Assembly (NCBI RefSeq): GCF_026213295.1
Contig: NC_079414.1
Coordinates: 18,287,480 to 18,351,479, forward strand
Length of the DNA: 64,000 nucleotides
Source: Gadus chalcogrammus
Taxonomy: Eukaryota; Chordata; Actinopteri; Gadiformes; Gadidae
Direction of reading: 5' to 3'
Position numbers and translations under genes: made by a program. Below the pieces are notes generated by a model. It had not been told where the DNA came from. It saw only the letters and a program-made list of their open reading frames with translations, and ran no database searches. The stretch's first letter is position 1. Every line of letters starts with the position of its first letter. This document shows, piece by piece, positions 31,835 through 42,700 of this stretch.

Positions 31835-32260
31835 ATAATAGATGGATAGATACAACTTTATTAATATCCCATAGGAGAATTTTGTTTGTTGCAACAGCCC
31901 AGCAGCAGTGGGAAACACAGGATATAATACAATACCATAAAAATACAAAGTACTAATGAAAACAAAAGTAGACTCTAAGGTAAATGCTAAACTAAATGCT
32001 AAAGTAAGGTCAAGACAAGACTAACAGAACCAACATCAACAAACAGGGCAAACTAAACAGACCATGTAAACAATTTAAATTATAAAGTGTCAATTATAAA
32101 GAGGCTAAGTACCAGAAATGCAATTTAAACAAGGAGAAGTGGCCCAGTGATCAAGTATATATATAATTGTATGTATATACAGTATATATACAAAAAATTG
32201 ATTTTTAATACAGTCAAAGTGCAGAATTGGGACGTAGAATGTAACTTTCACACACTTAAA
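31835..32260 (-). mobile_element. LINE 3' tail fragment, minus orientation
   Basis: Read on the minus strand, the block ends TCCTATGGGATATTAATAAA, then GTTGTATCTATCCATCTAT, a classic fish LINE 3' end with an ATCT-type tail. Further upstream (plus coordinates to about 32260) is AT-rich sequence with a CTTTGACTGTATT motif and TATATA runs that fits its 3' untranslated region. The upstream limit is a guess. No reverse transcriptase coding sequence is visible. Confidence 0.65.
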
Positions 32261-32579
32261 GGATGCAATATTTATATCTTCCCTTGGGCAATGTAGTACA
32301 CAATAACATTATTAATTTATAATGTTAATTTATAATTATCAACCTTTCATTTCCTCCATTGTTACTTGGTCTAATATATAATCAGCAGAAATTGACATTA
32401 CCCCTTCGAACTCAAAAGGATATGCTCAGAATATTTTATTTAGTCTTCGATGCTGGTCCATAGTCTTTTTATTGGTTTTACCAATAATATTAATATAATA
32501 TGAATTAATGTGTTTGGATATGGCGTTCTTGGAATAAAAAGAAAAAGATAAAAAAAAGTTTGAGAAAGTGAAAGTGATG
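32261..32579. other. Noncoding AT-rich stretch
   Basis: No recognised feature. Confidence 0.5.
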
Positions 32580-32960
32580 TGAGAACAACTTAGTAATCCT
32601 CTGGCTTGCTTGTCATATCAGAGTGTCTGAGCGTGCGTTGAGCCTCCCATTCTCCCCCGTATCCAACCGACAAGCTATCCCTCCTGGGAAGAGCTCCTCA
32701 CTTTACTTTCCAGGGATGTCCCATTGGGAGATTTGTGTGTGAGAAATGGATTTTCCTCCCATGTGCTCTGGCTGTAAAATTTGCATCAAAGGAAGCTTAA
32801 AGGCACATTTGGGGCAGGGCAGTGATGTCTGCTAATATGGCTACTAAGGCAATCGCCCGTGACAAATCCTCGACAGACAGAGTGTCATTGATGCTGAGAA
32901 ATGAAAACTACCCTGGCCTGTTCTGGAAACTTGTCAACCTGAACGCTTTTCCCCCTGCTG
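32580..32960. promoter_or_regulatory. Candidate cis-regulatory element (octamer overlapping TCF/LEF-like site)
   Basis: A non-repetitive stretch of balanced composition. An octamer ATTTGCAT (32779-32786) overlaps CATCAAAGG (32784-32792), which matches the TCF/LEF core. The arrangement is enhancer-like, but there is no conservation evidence. Confidence 0.2.
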
Positions 32961-33278
32961 ACTGGGGTCCATGAGCCAAGCTATGTCCTTTTATTTTATT
33001 ATATTTCCAGCATTTATTTGTCTGAATCCAGGCCAGCATATAGCTGCTACGTTTCCGTTTAGATATGTGTAATTTTATTTTATAAGCCAGTTTTATTGTG
33101 GTTAGCATGTTACTGTACATTTGTGGTGCGGCGTCTGTCAGTGAGATCTAGAGAGCCCGAGTTAAAACGAGATATGAATTTGTAAATTTCCACTGAATGT
33201 CTTTAACCAATGTTTACCCTAATGTCATTAAACGCAGATTGCGCCGCCGTGTTTCAAACTGCAGTAAAAATACATGGC

Positions 33279-33334
33279 GGTTCCCTTTTGAAACTCCCTC
33301 CTTGAGTCGCTTCTTCCTGTTTCAAAAGGGAGCC
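33279..33334. repeat. 16 bp hairpin in a CNE-like stretch
   Basis: Arms 33279-33294 (GGTTCCCTTTTGAAAC) and 33319-33334 pair over 16 positions with one G-T pair. The stem extends one more pair outward. The loop is 24 bases. The surrounding 33230-33420 is single-copy. Confidence 0.65.
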
Positions 33335-33830
33335 GGGGACTCGCTGCCAGGGGCTGATTAATGAGCAGCTGAATATATGAAGGTCTTATCTCTGACTTTC
33401 CTCAGCACTCATCGTGGGAAATATTGATAAGAATGTAATCCCAATTGGAACTGGCTTCTAGAAGGAGACACAAAAAAGTCGTGAAATAAGAAAAACACAA
33501 ATTGAGTTGGCTGGAGGAGTGCACTTTTCAAAGAAGGGACTTAGACTCAAAAAGACTAGACTAAGCTACAATATATTTGCAATTTTCTAAGGCCCTTAGA
33601 GAAGGCTGGTGAAGAAATAACAAGTATGTTAGTACCAAACTCAAATTTCCCACATGGGATTTGAAATATAATATATTTTTCTCATATTATACAATATTTT
33701 GATAGTAGCAATCAGCAATCAGATCAATAGCAGATTTTTAGATTAACAACTGTTAGTGTTATATTATGTCATTGTTCATTACAGTATGATGTGACCATAT
33801 TAACTTTTATCCATTTACTGGTAAAAATTA
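33335..33830. other. Noncoding stretch
   Basis: Single-copy and AT-rich, with a GATTAATGA homeodomain-like site near 33355. No gene is seen. Confidence 0.5.
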
Positions 33831-34221
33831 TTAAAGGCGCTGTAAGCAAGATTTATTTGTTTTATTTAGTGTTAAATGCATTCAATAAATAAAATAAAAT
33901 CTTGCATCCCGTTCCCACTGTAGCCAATCAGGAGAGAGAACTCCGCAAAGGGGTGGGCCTTCTCTGCGCATTCACAGGAAGGCAGCTGGATTTTTAGTGT
34001 TGACTGACAATGGCAGAACAGGCTAAGCTATGGATTCCAACGCTTCCAGGAAAAGCTTACGCAACCAAACATGCCAAGCAAAAACCAACGGCTGAAGGAA
34101 AGATAGCTAAGAAGAGGGCTGGCGGGGGAAGGAGACAGGACTCATGCAAGAGCCGTGCTCATGTTGTGATGTGTTGGGGAGGGAGGGGAAGCTAAAAGGA
34201 AGACATCACTTACAGCTTTAA
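33831..34221. mobile_element. TTAA-flanked MITE-like element, about 0.4 kb
   Basis: The left end is TTAAAGGCGCTGTAAGC and the right end is CACTTACAGCTTTAA. They form imperfect terminal inverted repeats sharing CTGTAAG, and both carry TTAA at the edge. The interior starts with an AT-rich imperfect inverted repeat around TTTTATTT...AAATAAAATAAAA and contains a 61-codon open frame (34010-34195, rich in Lys/Ala/Gly). No transposase is present. Ends of this type recur in fish genomes. Confidence 0.65.
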
Positions 34222-34260
34222 ATTATATATGGCTTACACACTTACACACACTGACAGGCA

Positions 34261-34261
<1 letters not shown>

Positions 34262-34346
<85 letters not shown>
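34262..34346. repeat. (CA)n microsatellite, about 42 units
   Basis: Uninterrupted CA array. Confidence 0.97.
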
Positions 34347-34350
<4 letters not shown>

Positions 34351-36257
34351 GTTTTTAATGAAGGTGATGAACAAAATGGCACCAAAACCATAACTTCCAC
34401 CGTACACTGCTCAAGGAGAGGTACCACTCAGTAGCAGCCATTATCTTTTCTGATGACAAGCCGTCATTTACTACCTGTTGCACAACTGCGTTATATCACT
34501 GGGAGTGCTTTACCACCCTCTAGGGCTACGAGCTACCATCATGTTACATTTGAAATATAGGGTCTGCAGAGCACTAAAACGGATGTCTCCGATCTGTCCT
34601 CCCATTTAAAGGTCACCACTGGGATTTTTCAACCTGGACTTTATTTTTTCCAATAATTGTTGGTCTAAGGGACGAATGCAATCAACAGTTTTTGGTTGAG
34701 TAGTGAGTGACAGCGCTTCAGCAGTACTCCATGCAAATGGGCTGCAATATAATCCTTCTGGGAAATTACGCCGTCGCCCTGTTGATAAATCCTTTATAAA
34801 TTCTAGTTTTTGCCAATGACATGCTCAGATTATGTTCCAGAAATATGGAAGGATCCATACAGAGAAATGACACCTTTTCCTAACCTTTCGCTTGATCTTG
34901 TCTGTTATTGCGTCCAACCGGTGGAAAATAAACTGTTGAAATGTCAGTGAGAGTTAAAGAGAGGAGAGCTTGTTGTGTAGGAATACAGAAAGTTTAGCTT
35001 AGTGTTTTCAAAATAATTGGGAAAAAGAGGGTTGACATTGTAATGACGATAGGGACATTCCTGCAAAAACGAGATTTCAGAGTAAGACTTCTCCGTGAGC
35101 GAGACTTGCTTGGACACAATAACAAAAAGAAGGGATCAAGGGAAAGGTAAAGGAAAAAGTTGTATTTCTCCGCAATATAATCTGTGCCTGAGGCACTTTT
35201 GACATTGACGGGCGTTATTTCCCAAAATGATTAATGTGCAGCCCTTTATCGCGGATTACGCAGATAACTGTTGTCCCCAGTAGTCCCTTGTGCCCCAAAA
35301 AAAAGAAGCCCAGTTTGACAAATCCCCATGCTCTCCTTTAATACACATTTTGTGTTTAATAAAATCTGAAACAACATTTAATCTATTTTCAGTCAAATGT
35401 GAGGTTGACTATGTGTTACAGAGCTGGCTGGCTTAATTCTGGATATAATTTGTCTTAATTAACAGACGCAATCCTCAGAGCCATTGGCCCTCTTTCCGCC
35501 GGTTTCCATGTTTTAATTATGTTATTGGTTAACCTCACACAACCCCTATTGTGTAGCGTGGTGTTTTCTCTGTTTGTCTCAGTTTAGACTGTGTTAGTTG
35601 GCTCCCATCTCTCCTCCTCTTTCTGATGCTCTTCTCTTTTCCTTTCCCACTCGGGGGGAATTTATTTCTTGGCCAATTGTGGGTCTCAGTGGCGTGAAAA
35701 GAGAAAATAGAAGGTGCTTGAAGCAGCAAACGATATACAAAGGGCTTGATTGCCAGTGCAAAACCAAAATAATACGAATGCTAAAATAGGGAAGTGAGAA
35801 CAAAGCTCGGATTACACCGGGAATACTGGAGAAGTTGAAGCACTGCAAGTCGGTGTTGAAATGTCAGAAATGTTTGATGGCAGGATTACATCTTCTGACA
35901 ATACAAAACATACAAAACAAAACCTTGTAACAACATTAAAAATGACAACATCGTTATTATTACCCTCTCCATCTCCTGTATTTCTCAGGACCTGGGGTGT
36001 ATGAACATCGCCTGTTTCATCTGTATAATGTTAATTGCTAAACATTTAGACTATTACCAAAATAAATGTGTTTGAAAGTATGCTCCTGATCCGCAATCAA
36101 ATAATGGATAAATTCCCATATTTTCAACTAAATCATATATTTTTTAATGAACACATAGAGCGATTTCATCTTAGCATATAGTTCGGTACTTTGGTACTGA
36201 ACTAGGACACACATCCACTCAGACACACGCAAACACATGTGCACACACCTACTCATA
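34347..36257. other. Noncoding stretch
   Basis: AT-rich single-copy DNA. Short open frames near 35535-35848 have no recognisable domain. No repeat family is identified. Confidence 0.5.
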
Positions 36258-36293
36258 CCCCCCCCCCCCACACACACACACACACACACACAC
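36258..36293. repeat. Poly-C followed by (CA)n
   Basis: About 12 C residues run directly into 12 CA units. The same poly-C and (CA)n junction recurs at 52384. Confidence 0.93.
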
Positions 36294-37294
36294 ATCCCTT
36301 ATTCCCACCTCAGTGTCTGCTGCAGTGCTCCAGGCTGCCTGCTTCCACTCCTCCAAGATGCCCATCAGAACAGCACTCTGTATCCCCGGCCGGCTTGGCT
36401 GTGATGGGCCACTAGAGCCTCTCCTTTCAGCCCGGCTGGAGGAGGAAAGTGTGTGAATGGAGATGCCAGACCAGTAATGGAACCTGACTGTAACGTTGCC
36501 CCCTTCCTCCCAGAACCCCTTGGAGGACGTTGATGACCTACATAATGAAGCAATATCCCCGCAGGGACAAGGCCGGCCGACAGGCCTTCCCCTTTGTACA
36601 TATTGAATCTTTATAGCTGTGTGTTCATAGTTGTGTGTTCATAGTTGCATGGGCAGAAAGTTGACAACAGCTTGGGAATCTGATGGGAGCAGCTTCAGAA
36701 CAGAGGGAGTGGAGACCAGCTAGGCAAGGGCCTGGTGTTTTTAGGGAAGACACTGTGCTTTGGTTGTATTGCTCACTGTTGGCTGTCTTGCTTTGCATTG
36801 GTATATTTATATAATGAAAAGGCACTTAAAAAAGAATATCTACAAAAAGTAAATACCCAAATATAAAAAAAGAACACATGAAACGAACGCTTTTAACTCG
36901 GCATCAGAGCGTGAACAGACGCGCTGTATCACTGGAGCGCAGCCGATGTGCGATAAACATCCACTCTCAAGTGATTCGTAAAAACCCCGACGCCGACTGA
37001 AAAACAAACAAACAGTACAATAAAGAAGCAGAAGAGATGATCTTTGGGCTCCCTGTGGTCGGCAGTAGCACTTGTAATGCGGCTGCCATACAGCGCTTGT
37101 GTACACCCCCACTCTTCTCTGCCTCCCTGGCAGTAGACAACAAGGCTTTTCATTTGAGCCGTGGTTCCACATGAATGTGACAAATTACCATAGCGACGGA
37201 TTAGAATCCATCTCAGAACACCGTGGTCTTGATGCCTTCTTTGAATGCGTTCCGTTTAACTGTGTTTCAGTGTGTTTGCAGAATGATATGTAAA
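36294..37294. other. Noncoding stretch
   Basis: Mixed composition. A GTGTGTTCATAGTTG unit is tandemly duplicated near 36617-36648. Open frames of up to 110 codons on minus (36840-37183) lack recognisable domains. Confidence 0.5.
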
Positions 37295-37416
37295 CATATA
37301 TTGGACCGCGACGTGTTCAAATGCCTTACCACAATCATATATGGACTGTAATGTATTTAAACGCCTTATCGCAATCATATATTGGACTGTGATTGGTTCA
37401 AATTGCTTTTCATAAC
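37295..37416. repeat. 40 bp minisatellite, three diverged copies
   Basis: Units start with CATATAT[T]GGAC at 37295, 37336 and 37376. Each contains a TTCAAAT/TTTAAAC and CCTTA core. A partial fourth copy (ATGTATTCAAACG) follows. Confidence 0.8.
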
Positions 37417-37689
37417 CACATGTATTCAAACGTCATTTAAACCCTCTCTATAACATGACACGCTATTTCCCTGCGATTCTTTCTACGTTGTCTGGAGGTT
37501 GAAACAACGTGAATTCACTATTATCTGGGCAAGGGTCCATAGACGTTGAAAAGTGATGTTGTTTGACATCTTATTGAGCCATTATTTAAACTGTGACATT
37601 AATGTAACATGATTATATGACCTTACCTCAGTGTAGCATTCTGGTTGCTTTGGAGTTGAATATTTAAGTCTTGTTTCTTCCAACAATGG

Positions 37690-37832
37690 GGTAGGACAAA
37701 TTACACTTTCTCTCAAGGAGCCATGAGAGTGAAAATGCTCACAAGCCTACTTAAATATGGCACTGTCTTAATCTCTGGATATCAATGTAGACAGGACATA
37801 AATGTAATGAAGTAGTATACGTAATGAAGTAG
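37690..37832 (+). repeat. Unnamed interspersed repeat, copy 1
   Basis: It aligns by eye with 56814-56936 on the same strand. Shared blocks are GGTAGG/GTAGGG, AATTACACT, GCCATCA/GCCATGA, AATGCT, CACTGTCT, an exact 23-base block (37773-37795), and TAATGAAGTAGTA near the end. No coding potential and no clear terminal repeats. Confidence 0.65.
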
Positions 37833-38270
37833 CTTTGATCAACCATGGTGATACTCGCTTTCACCAGCTTTTCTTATATATATTCTGTTTGGAGAAAACA
37901 GCCTATTTTAAATCTCTTTGCGATAGTTAAAATATTTTATTTAGAAGTTGTTAACCCTAACCCTAAAGTGAAAAAAAAACATTACCTGAACAGAACACGT
38001 AAGGCTATGTTCTGGATAGCCTTCAAGATGGCTATGTTCTGGAAGATACAAAGCATCGCAATCCTTAACAAACCATAAAAACAAACCCTTTGTAAACGGC
38101 AATGACATTTTGTTAAACCCTGGTAAATTAAAAAACCGGGTTGGCAAAAACATAAATTGCCTACACTGGATTATTGTTCAACTAACAAAAAAATCTTTGA
38201 TGACCATTCATTGTGATACAATAATCTTCAACTACCCCCAAAAATGTACAGCAACAGAAGATATGTTTCT
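37833..38270. other. Noncoding stretch
   Basis: AT-rich. It includes a two-copy GGCTATGTTCTGGA motif near 38002-38043 and a short AACCCTAACCCTAA patch at about 37953. Confidence 0.5.
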
Positions 38271-38307
38271 AATAATAATAACAATAATAATAATAATAAT
38301 AATAATA
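38271..38307. repeat. (TAA)n array
   Basis: About 12 TAA units with one ACA interruption. Confidence 0.92.
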
Positions 38308-38399
38308 TATGTTTATTGTTTTATTTAAAAAAAGTACATTTCTATTTTTATCGCCGTGTTTGATCCAATGACTTCCACTACAATGGAAGATGGAAACGG

Positions 38400-38434
38400 C
38401 AGGTGCAGTGCCGCGCCCCTCGGCACTGCACCTG
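38400..38434. repeat. Perfect 14 bp GC-rich hairpin
   Basis: CAGGTGCAGTGCCG at 38400-38413 pairs perfectly with 38421-38434 around the 7-base loop CGCCCCT. It is unusually GC-rich for its AT-rich surroundings. Confidence 0.8.
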
Positions 38435-39039
38435 AAATTATTATGTTTCAAAAAGTCTAAAGAACAACTCTCCATGGGAAATTAAAACAATTGACAACGT
38501 GACATTTGCATTCCTATTATTAATTCAGTGGGATATAACAAATCAGCAATTATATTTGAAAAAATATGGCTTTTAATTAGGCTATTATTATTCCTTCAGC
38601 TCTACATTTTGTTTACTGCATTCTGAGGCTGAACATTACATATTGCAAGAGTGAATAACCATATTATAGGCTACTATTCTTATCATGGAAATATGACATT
38701 CTAAAATGCAAGATTGGTCAGTTGATATGGAGTTGAAAGAGAAGCAAAAACAAGCCGCCTGAACAGGACTCCATGTCATTGTGATGAGTATTTACTGCTG
38801 GGAAATCAATGTGCATCATTACCAGAAAGACCAGTAAAGATTAATTGGATTCACTTGATATGTGGCAAACAAGCTCATAAAGAAGGTTTTCAGCTAAATT
38901 TAAAATCCACCAGTACCCCGGCTGCCATAGTCCATAAAATAACACAATTTAAGAACTCAGTGGGGGTAGAAAACACAAAGAAAAGTTGATTATAGGATGT
39001 TTCAAACAACTGGTTGAAAGTATGTTTCAAACAACTTTC
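38435..39039. other. Noncoding stretch
   Basis: AT-rich. ATGTTTCAAACAACT is duplicated near 38996 and 39023. Nothing else is recognised. Confidence 0.5.
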
Positions 39040-39149
39040 ACGGTATTGGGAATAATATGATTAAAACTCTCGGAGCGATGTGTGGAAGCAGAGGGGCCAG
39101 GTCCGAGTTTGGAAGAGGAAATTACAAAGAAAACACAGACAAAACTGGT

Positions 39150-39500
39150 CATTAATAACTGAGGAAGATGATATGGCAGCTAATGTCAAAACCTATCCAA
39201 TTCAGGGAGGTCTGTCTCACAACTTTCCCTGAGATGTGGGTGTCGGAGACAGATCTGGACTTTACACTGGATGTACTAGGATTCGATATTGCTAAATGCT
39301 ACGAACATCAACCGGAAATAGTGCACCAACTTCACGGTATGTCAAAGCTGTGTCTACCAGCCATTGAACTGCTATCCGTCTCTGTTAGAACCGTCTACCT
39401 CTCAAGATAGCTTCTCAAACTATTTGTCACCGTGGTCTACATTCAACACAAAGCCAACGCTCAAATTGCTTCTAATACAATAATCTTGGTTGAACAACGG
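39150..39500 (+). pseudogene. Decayed LINE endonuclease (APE-type) fragment
   Basis: One frame (from ATG 39168) reads in order FREVCLTTFPEMWVSETDLD, LDVLGFDI, CLPAIELLSVSVRTVYLSR. After an in-frame TAG at 39408-39410 it continues with LFVTVVYIQHKANAQIAS. This matches the layout of the N-terminal AP-endonuclease domain of fish non-LTR retrotransposons in the Rex1/L2/CR1 range: the conserved ETW-like motif is altered to PEMW, followed by an internal D..L...GF segment and a VYIPPKAN-like strand. The central glycine-rich segment is deleted. No reverse transcriptase follows. It was once needed for target-site nicking and is now non-functional because of the stop, the deletion and the altered residues. 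The 3' tail at 40090-40250 has the same orientation and may belong to the same insertion. Confidence 0.75.
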
Positions 39501-40089
39501 AGGCAATCCATCTTACCCTAGCCCCTAACATACTCGCCAATACTTGACGATTTAAGTCATTGTAATATAAAATAAAAAAGGCTCAGTAGTTTCCATTAAT
39601 AGTTCACCTGCCCCACACAGAATAGATCTTGGACCCTTTGCAACCAGGGGGCAAAAAGGCAGTAGCAGGTAGCCACTCAGATCCTCCAATCACAATGCTG
39701 CCCACCTTCTGCCAGTATAAAGACCAGCACTAATGAGGTAATAAACACTGAAAAGTGGAGTGTTGGTCTGGACGGAAAATAGCTCCCTGACTCGATTTTG
39801 AAATGGCTCGTAATGGCTAATCTATATCATGCATGGTAGTAAAATAGGGGCCCTTGGATATAGTACTTATTAATCATCTATAAATGTATATACATTTTTC
39901 GCTTTAGATATTAGCTTGTAAATCATTATTTTTGTCATGATAAGATAATCACAAACCAAAGGCTTATAAATAAGTTATGCTATATTATAAAGTGTTAACT
40001 TGAAATTCATCCCTGCCCATGTCCACTACATTTGTAAAAACTAACAGGTAATGTTGGATGAGCAATATTTTACCATTGTCAGACGATGT
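39501..40089. other. AT-rich stretch between LINE endonuclease and tail
   Basis: No reverse transcriptase frame is visible. It may be LINE 3' sequence too decayed to recognise, or unrelated host DNA. Confidence 0.4.
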
Positions 40090-40250
40090 GTATGTGCAAA
40101 CTGTTGAAAGCTATGTGTTGTGAGCTCTTGATGTTTGTTATTATACTGTATGTATGATTTTATCTTTTTTGGAGCTGCAGGACGGAGTCCAGAGCAAACA
40201 TACCTTGCGGGGACATTGAAGTATAGATCATCTATCTTATCTTAACACAT
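40090..40250 (+). mobile_element. LINE 3' tail, plus orientation
   Basis: GGAGCTGCAGGACGGAGTCC is followed by CTTGCGGGGACATTGAAGTA and a degenerate ATCTATCTTATCTTA tail. This is the usual 3' end architecture of fish L2/Rex-type LINEs. It is in the same orientation as the endonuclease fragment 0.6 kb upstream. Confidence 0.6.
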
Positions 40251-40842
40251 AAGCAGCTTGCAGAAGGGCTGAACAGTTTTTTCCTCATTTTGATTGTTAT
40301 GATTTTACTGCTGATTTGAAATGAGATTCTTGGAAAAGCTGTTGCTGCCTCCTGAAATAGATGAGATAGAATTTTGCTCTATCTAAAATGTAATAAATGT
40401 TTTTAGGCAGACAAAAGTAAGAAAAAGTCCAAGACCAGACAATGTGTGTGGGCCTCTTCTTGAGACGGGTGCAGAGCAGATTGGCCAGATGTTTTATTAT
40501 ATCATTCATGAATACATTTCTCTGCAGAAGTTACCAAAAATCTGGGAGCATATGCAACTATTATAATCGAACCCTGGCAAAAACTGTCTGTCTTATCAAA
40601 CATTTGACATAAAGGTAATCAGCAACTACGACACTTACTTGACGGGGTTGGTGACAGGGGAGGAAATAATGGCCAAGGGGAAAACAAAACGAAGGGATTA
40701 AATAAACAGGAGGGAAGCATTTAAAAAATTGACAGAGGTGGGACACAATTAAGGTTAATGAGGGTTAAAGAAAGGAACTAACCTAGGACATATAGGGGGG
40801 GGGAGACACAAAGACACACGTTGAATTATTATTATTAACAAC
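40251..40842. other. Flank of the Ty3/Gypsy relic
   Basis: AT-rich in the left half. The right half (about 40560-40840) reads on minus as a pyrimidine-rich, TTAATT-containing stretch directly after the chromodomain. It could be 3' untranslated or LTR sequence of the element. I could not find a matching LTR copy upstream of gag. Confidence 0.35.
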
Positions 40843-41300
40843 TGAATAATTCCAACGAGTGTGGGCTCCAAAATGTCTGTGGCAGAGATCCGGCTCCTCT
40901 CCTCAGGGTCATAGCCCTCTCAGCCCACCAGGTATTGCGACCCCTGATGTGAACAAAAACCCTTACGTTTAATTCCTGCCTGTGGTTGACGCCTGGAGGT
41001 GCTGTTAAGCAGGGTTACTGGTTCTTTTTCAGGAGTGACAGCACAAATTAAACTCTGGGCCCTCAATACGTTGACCTCTTTCTCCCTGACTGGAAACAAG
41101 GGGGGCTGGTATTGGATGGATCACTGGAAAGGAGAAAGGCCAGAGGCGAAACCCTTGAAACTTTTGGCTCAAGTTGGTGGGATGACTGCAGATGAGACAA
41201 CAGAGTGTAGTCTCCAGGTCTTGGTTGGCACGCTCTGTCCGCTCTTAGGTCTGAGGTGTGGAAATCAGATGATGAGCTGGCCAATGTTCTGATTAGTTTA
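40843..41300 (-). pseudogene. Integrase C-terminus and chromodomain of the Ty3/Gypsy relic
   Basis: An integrase C-terminal stretch (PGDYTLLSHLQS... at about 41063-41284) is followed, after frame breaks, by SQYLVG, a stop replacing a Trp codon (TGA), EGYDPEERS, then ISATDILEPTLV at about 40843-40970. That is the signature of the chromodomain at the C-terminus of vertebrate chromoviruses, which targets integration to marked chromatin. Its presence assigns the relic to the chromodomain branch rather than to other Gypsy clades. Confidence 0.8.
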
Positions 41301-41329
41301 CAGAAGGCCCTTAAAAAAGGAGAGAACTG

Positions 41330-41640
41330 GGAACATTGTCCCTGTAAAAAGATGTCGGAAAGGACAGTCCATGAATGCGGAAAACATGTTGCATCATGAT
41401 GTGTACCGATTTCTAAGCAGAGTTTGGGCAGGGGAGTGAAATTGGCTACCTTGGAAAAAGTCAGAATGACAGAGGTAGTGAGGGAGGGAGGCCTGTAATA
41501 AAGTCTCTAGAGATGTGGGACCAGGCGCGATGTAGAACCTGTGGTGTCTGCAGCAGGTTATATTTTGGATGCAGACGGAACTGACAGAAACAAAGTATCG
41601 GGCGTCCTACGCCTTGGAGGGCCACTGGAACCGCTGGTGT
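41330..41640 (-). pseudogene. Integrase core remnant of the Ty3/Gypsy relic
   Basis: Minus-strand reading gives HQRFQWPSKA followed by a stop (end of the zinc-binding region), then LHRAWSHISRDFITGLPPS, which contains the first catalytic Asp position. After a frameshift it continues ANFTPLPKL and HSWTVLSDI, the last near the second catalytic Asp. The third catalytic residue (Glu) region is not recognisable. In a functional element this domain inserts the cDNA into the host chromosome. Confidence 0.8.
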
Positions 41641-41889
41641 AGGAAGGTGAGAGTGCGGTCTATTCTACTCTGCCGGTTGGTGAGGCCAGCCCTGGGATCA
41701 GGATGCTGGGCCTCAAGTAGGACCTTCTTTATGCGCCAGAATCCAACCAATTGAAAGGAAGGGTCCACCCAGCTTGTTTATAGTTCAATCCCTTTGCAGT
41801 CCGGATACATTTAACCTTTGTTATAATACGGCCATATGGCCCCAAATGACTGAGATGGCGTAATGGGAAAATCTAATTATTTGGTGTAG

Positions 41890-42500
41890 TTTTGCCTAAA
41901 AATGACAACATGCACCTTTCTGCGTTATTGGAGGACGGTTATATCGATGTGCGTCAAAGTGACGGTAAAGTGTATACTCAAGGTTCTTGTGGTCTGTCCA
42001 GAGCAGTAATAGATACTCCCCAGTTGCCAATGTCATAATTCCACTTGGCAGCAGAGTGCTGACTAGAGAAGAAGGCACAGGGATGAGGCAAATGGTCTAA
42101 AGCTGAGTGCTGGGACAGGATACTACCCACTCCCAGATCCTAGGCATACACCTCTATGACTAATTGGGGGAGGATTCAGGATGCGGCAGAAGGGGAGAAA
42201 AGGTGATCCGATGCTTGAGTTAATGAAGGGAGCCGAACAGGAGGTGGGGGCAGTCAAAGGGGCAGCAAGGGGGCTACATAGCCTTGAATGAAATGTTTGT
42301 AAAAGTATGTTATGCCAAGGAACCACTGCAACTGCTTCCGGTCAGTAGGCAGGTGCCAGTAGTACTCCCTATACACTGGCGGGATCCATGGGAATAACTC
42401 CTGACTCAAAGACTAAAGCCTAGAAATGTGACGTTCAAGGCAGTCTGGACTAGACGGTCTGTGTTCTGCGAGTTGAGCTTAATATAGATGGTGGTGCCTT
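41890..42500 (-). pseudogene. pol: Reverse transcriptase end and RNase H of the Ty3/Gypsy relic
   Basis: In order on minus, across frames, I read LNVTFLGFSL, then LQWFLGITYFYKHFIQGYV, PLTAPTSCSAPF, DLGVGSILSQHS, HPCAFFSS, NYDIGNW and finally LLLLWTDHKNLEYTLY. These correspond to the reverse transcriptase thumb/connection and to RNase H, including the TDHKNLEY strand characteristic of Ty3/Gypsy. The catalytic YxDD palm motif is missing because the segment between protease and thumb is deleted. Several frameshifts and stops are present. Confidence 0.85.
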
Positions 42501-42599
42501 TGAGACGTTGAGTAAATCTACTGATAATCTACTGGCTTTCCATAGCATTGGCCTCGAGTTGGGCCTTCACACGCTGAGTGGCAAACATTAGTTAAAGTG

Positions 42600-42700
42600 C
42601 TATGGAAATTTCATTGGAAAATTCATCTGTGCCAGCATCGACACAGACTATTCCCCAGGTACAAACCTGGTTCCGCCAGCCCAGAGATACAGGTATCAAA
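42600..42700 (-). pseudogene. Aspartic protease motif of the Ty3/Gypsy relic
   Basis: Between the gag remnant and the reverse transcriptase end, one minus frame reads VCVDAGTDEFSNE with the active-site-like Asp at about 42644. A family protease normally has D[S/T]G followed by A. Here DAG replaces it, so the site is probably altered as well as truncated. Little else of the domain can be recognised. Confidence 0.5.
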
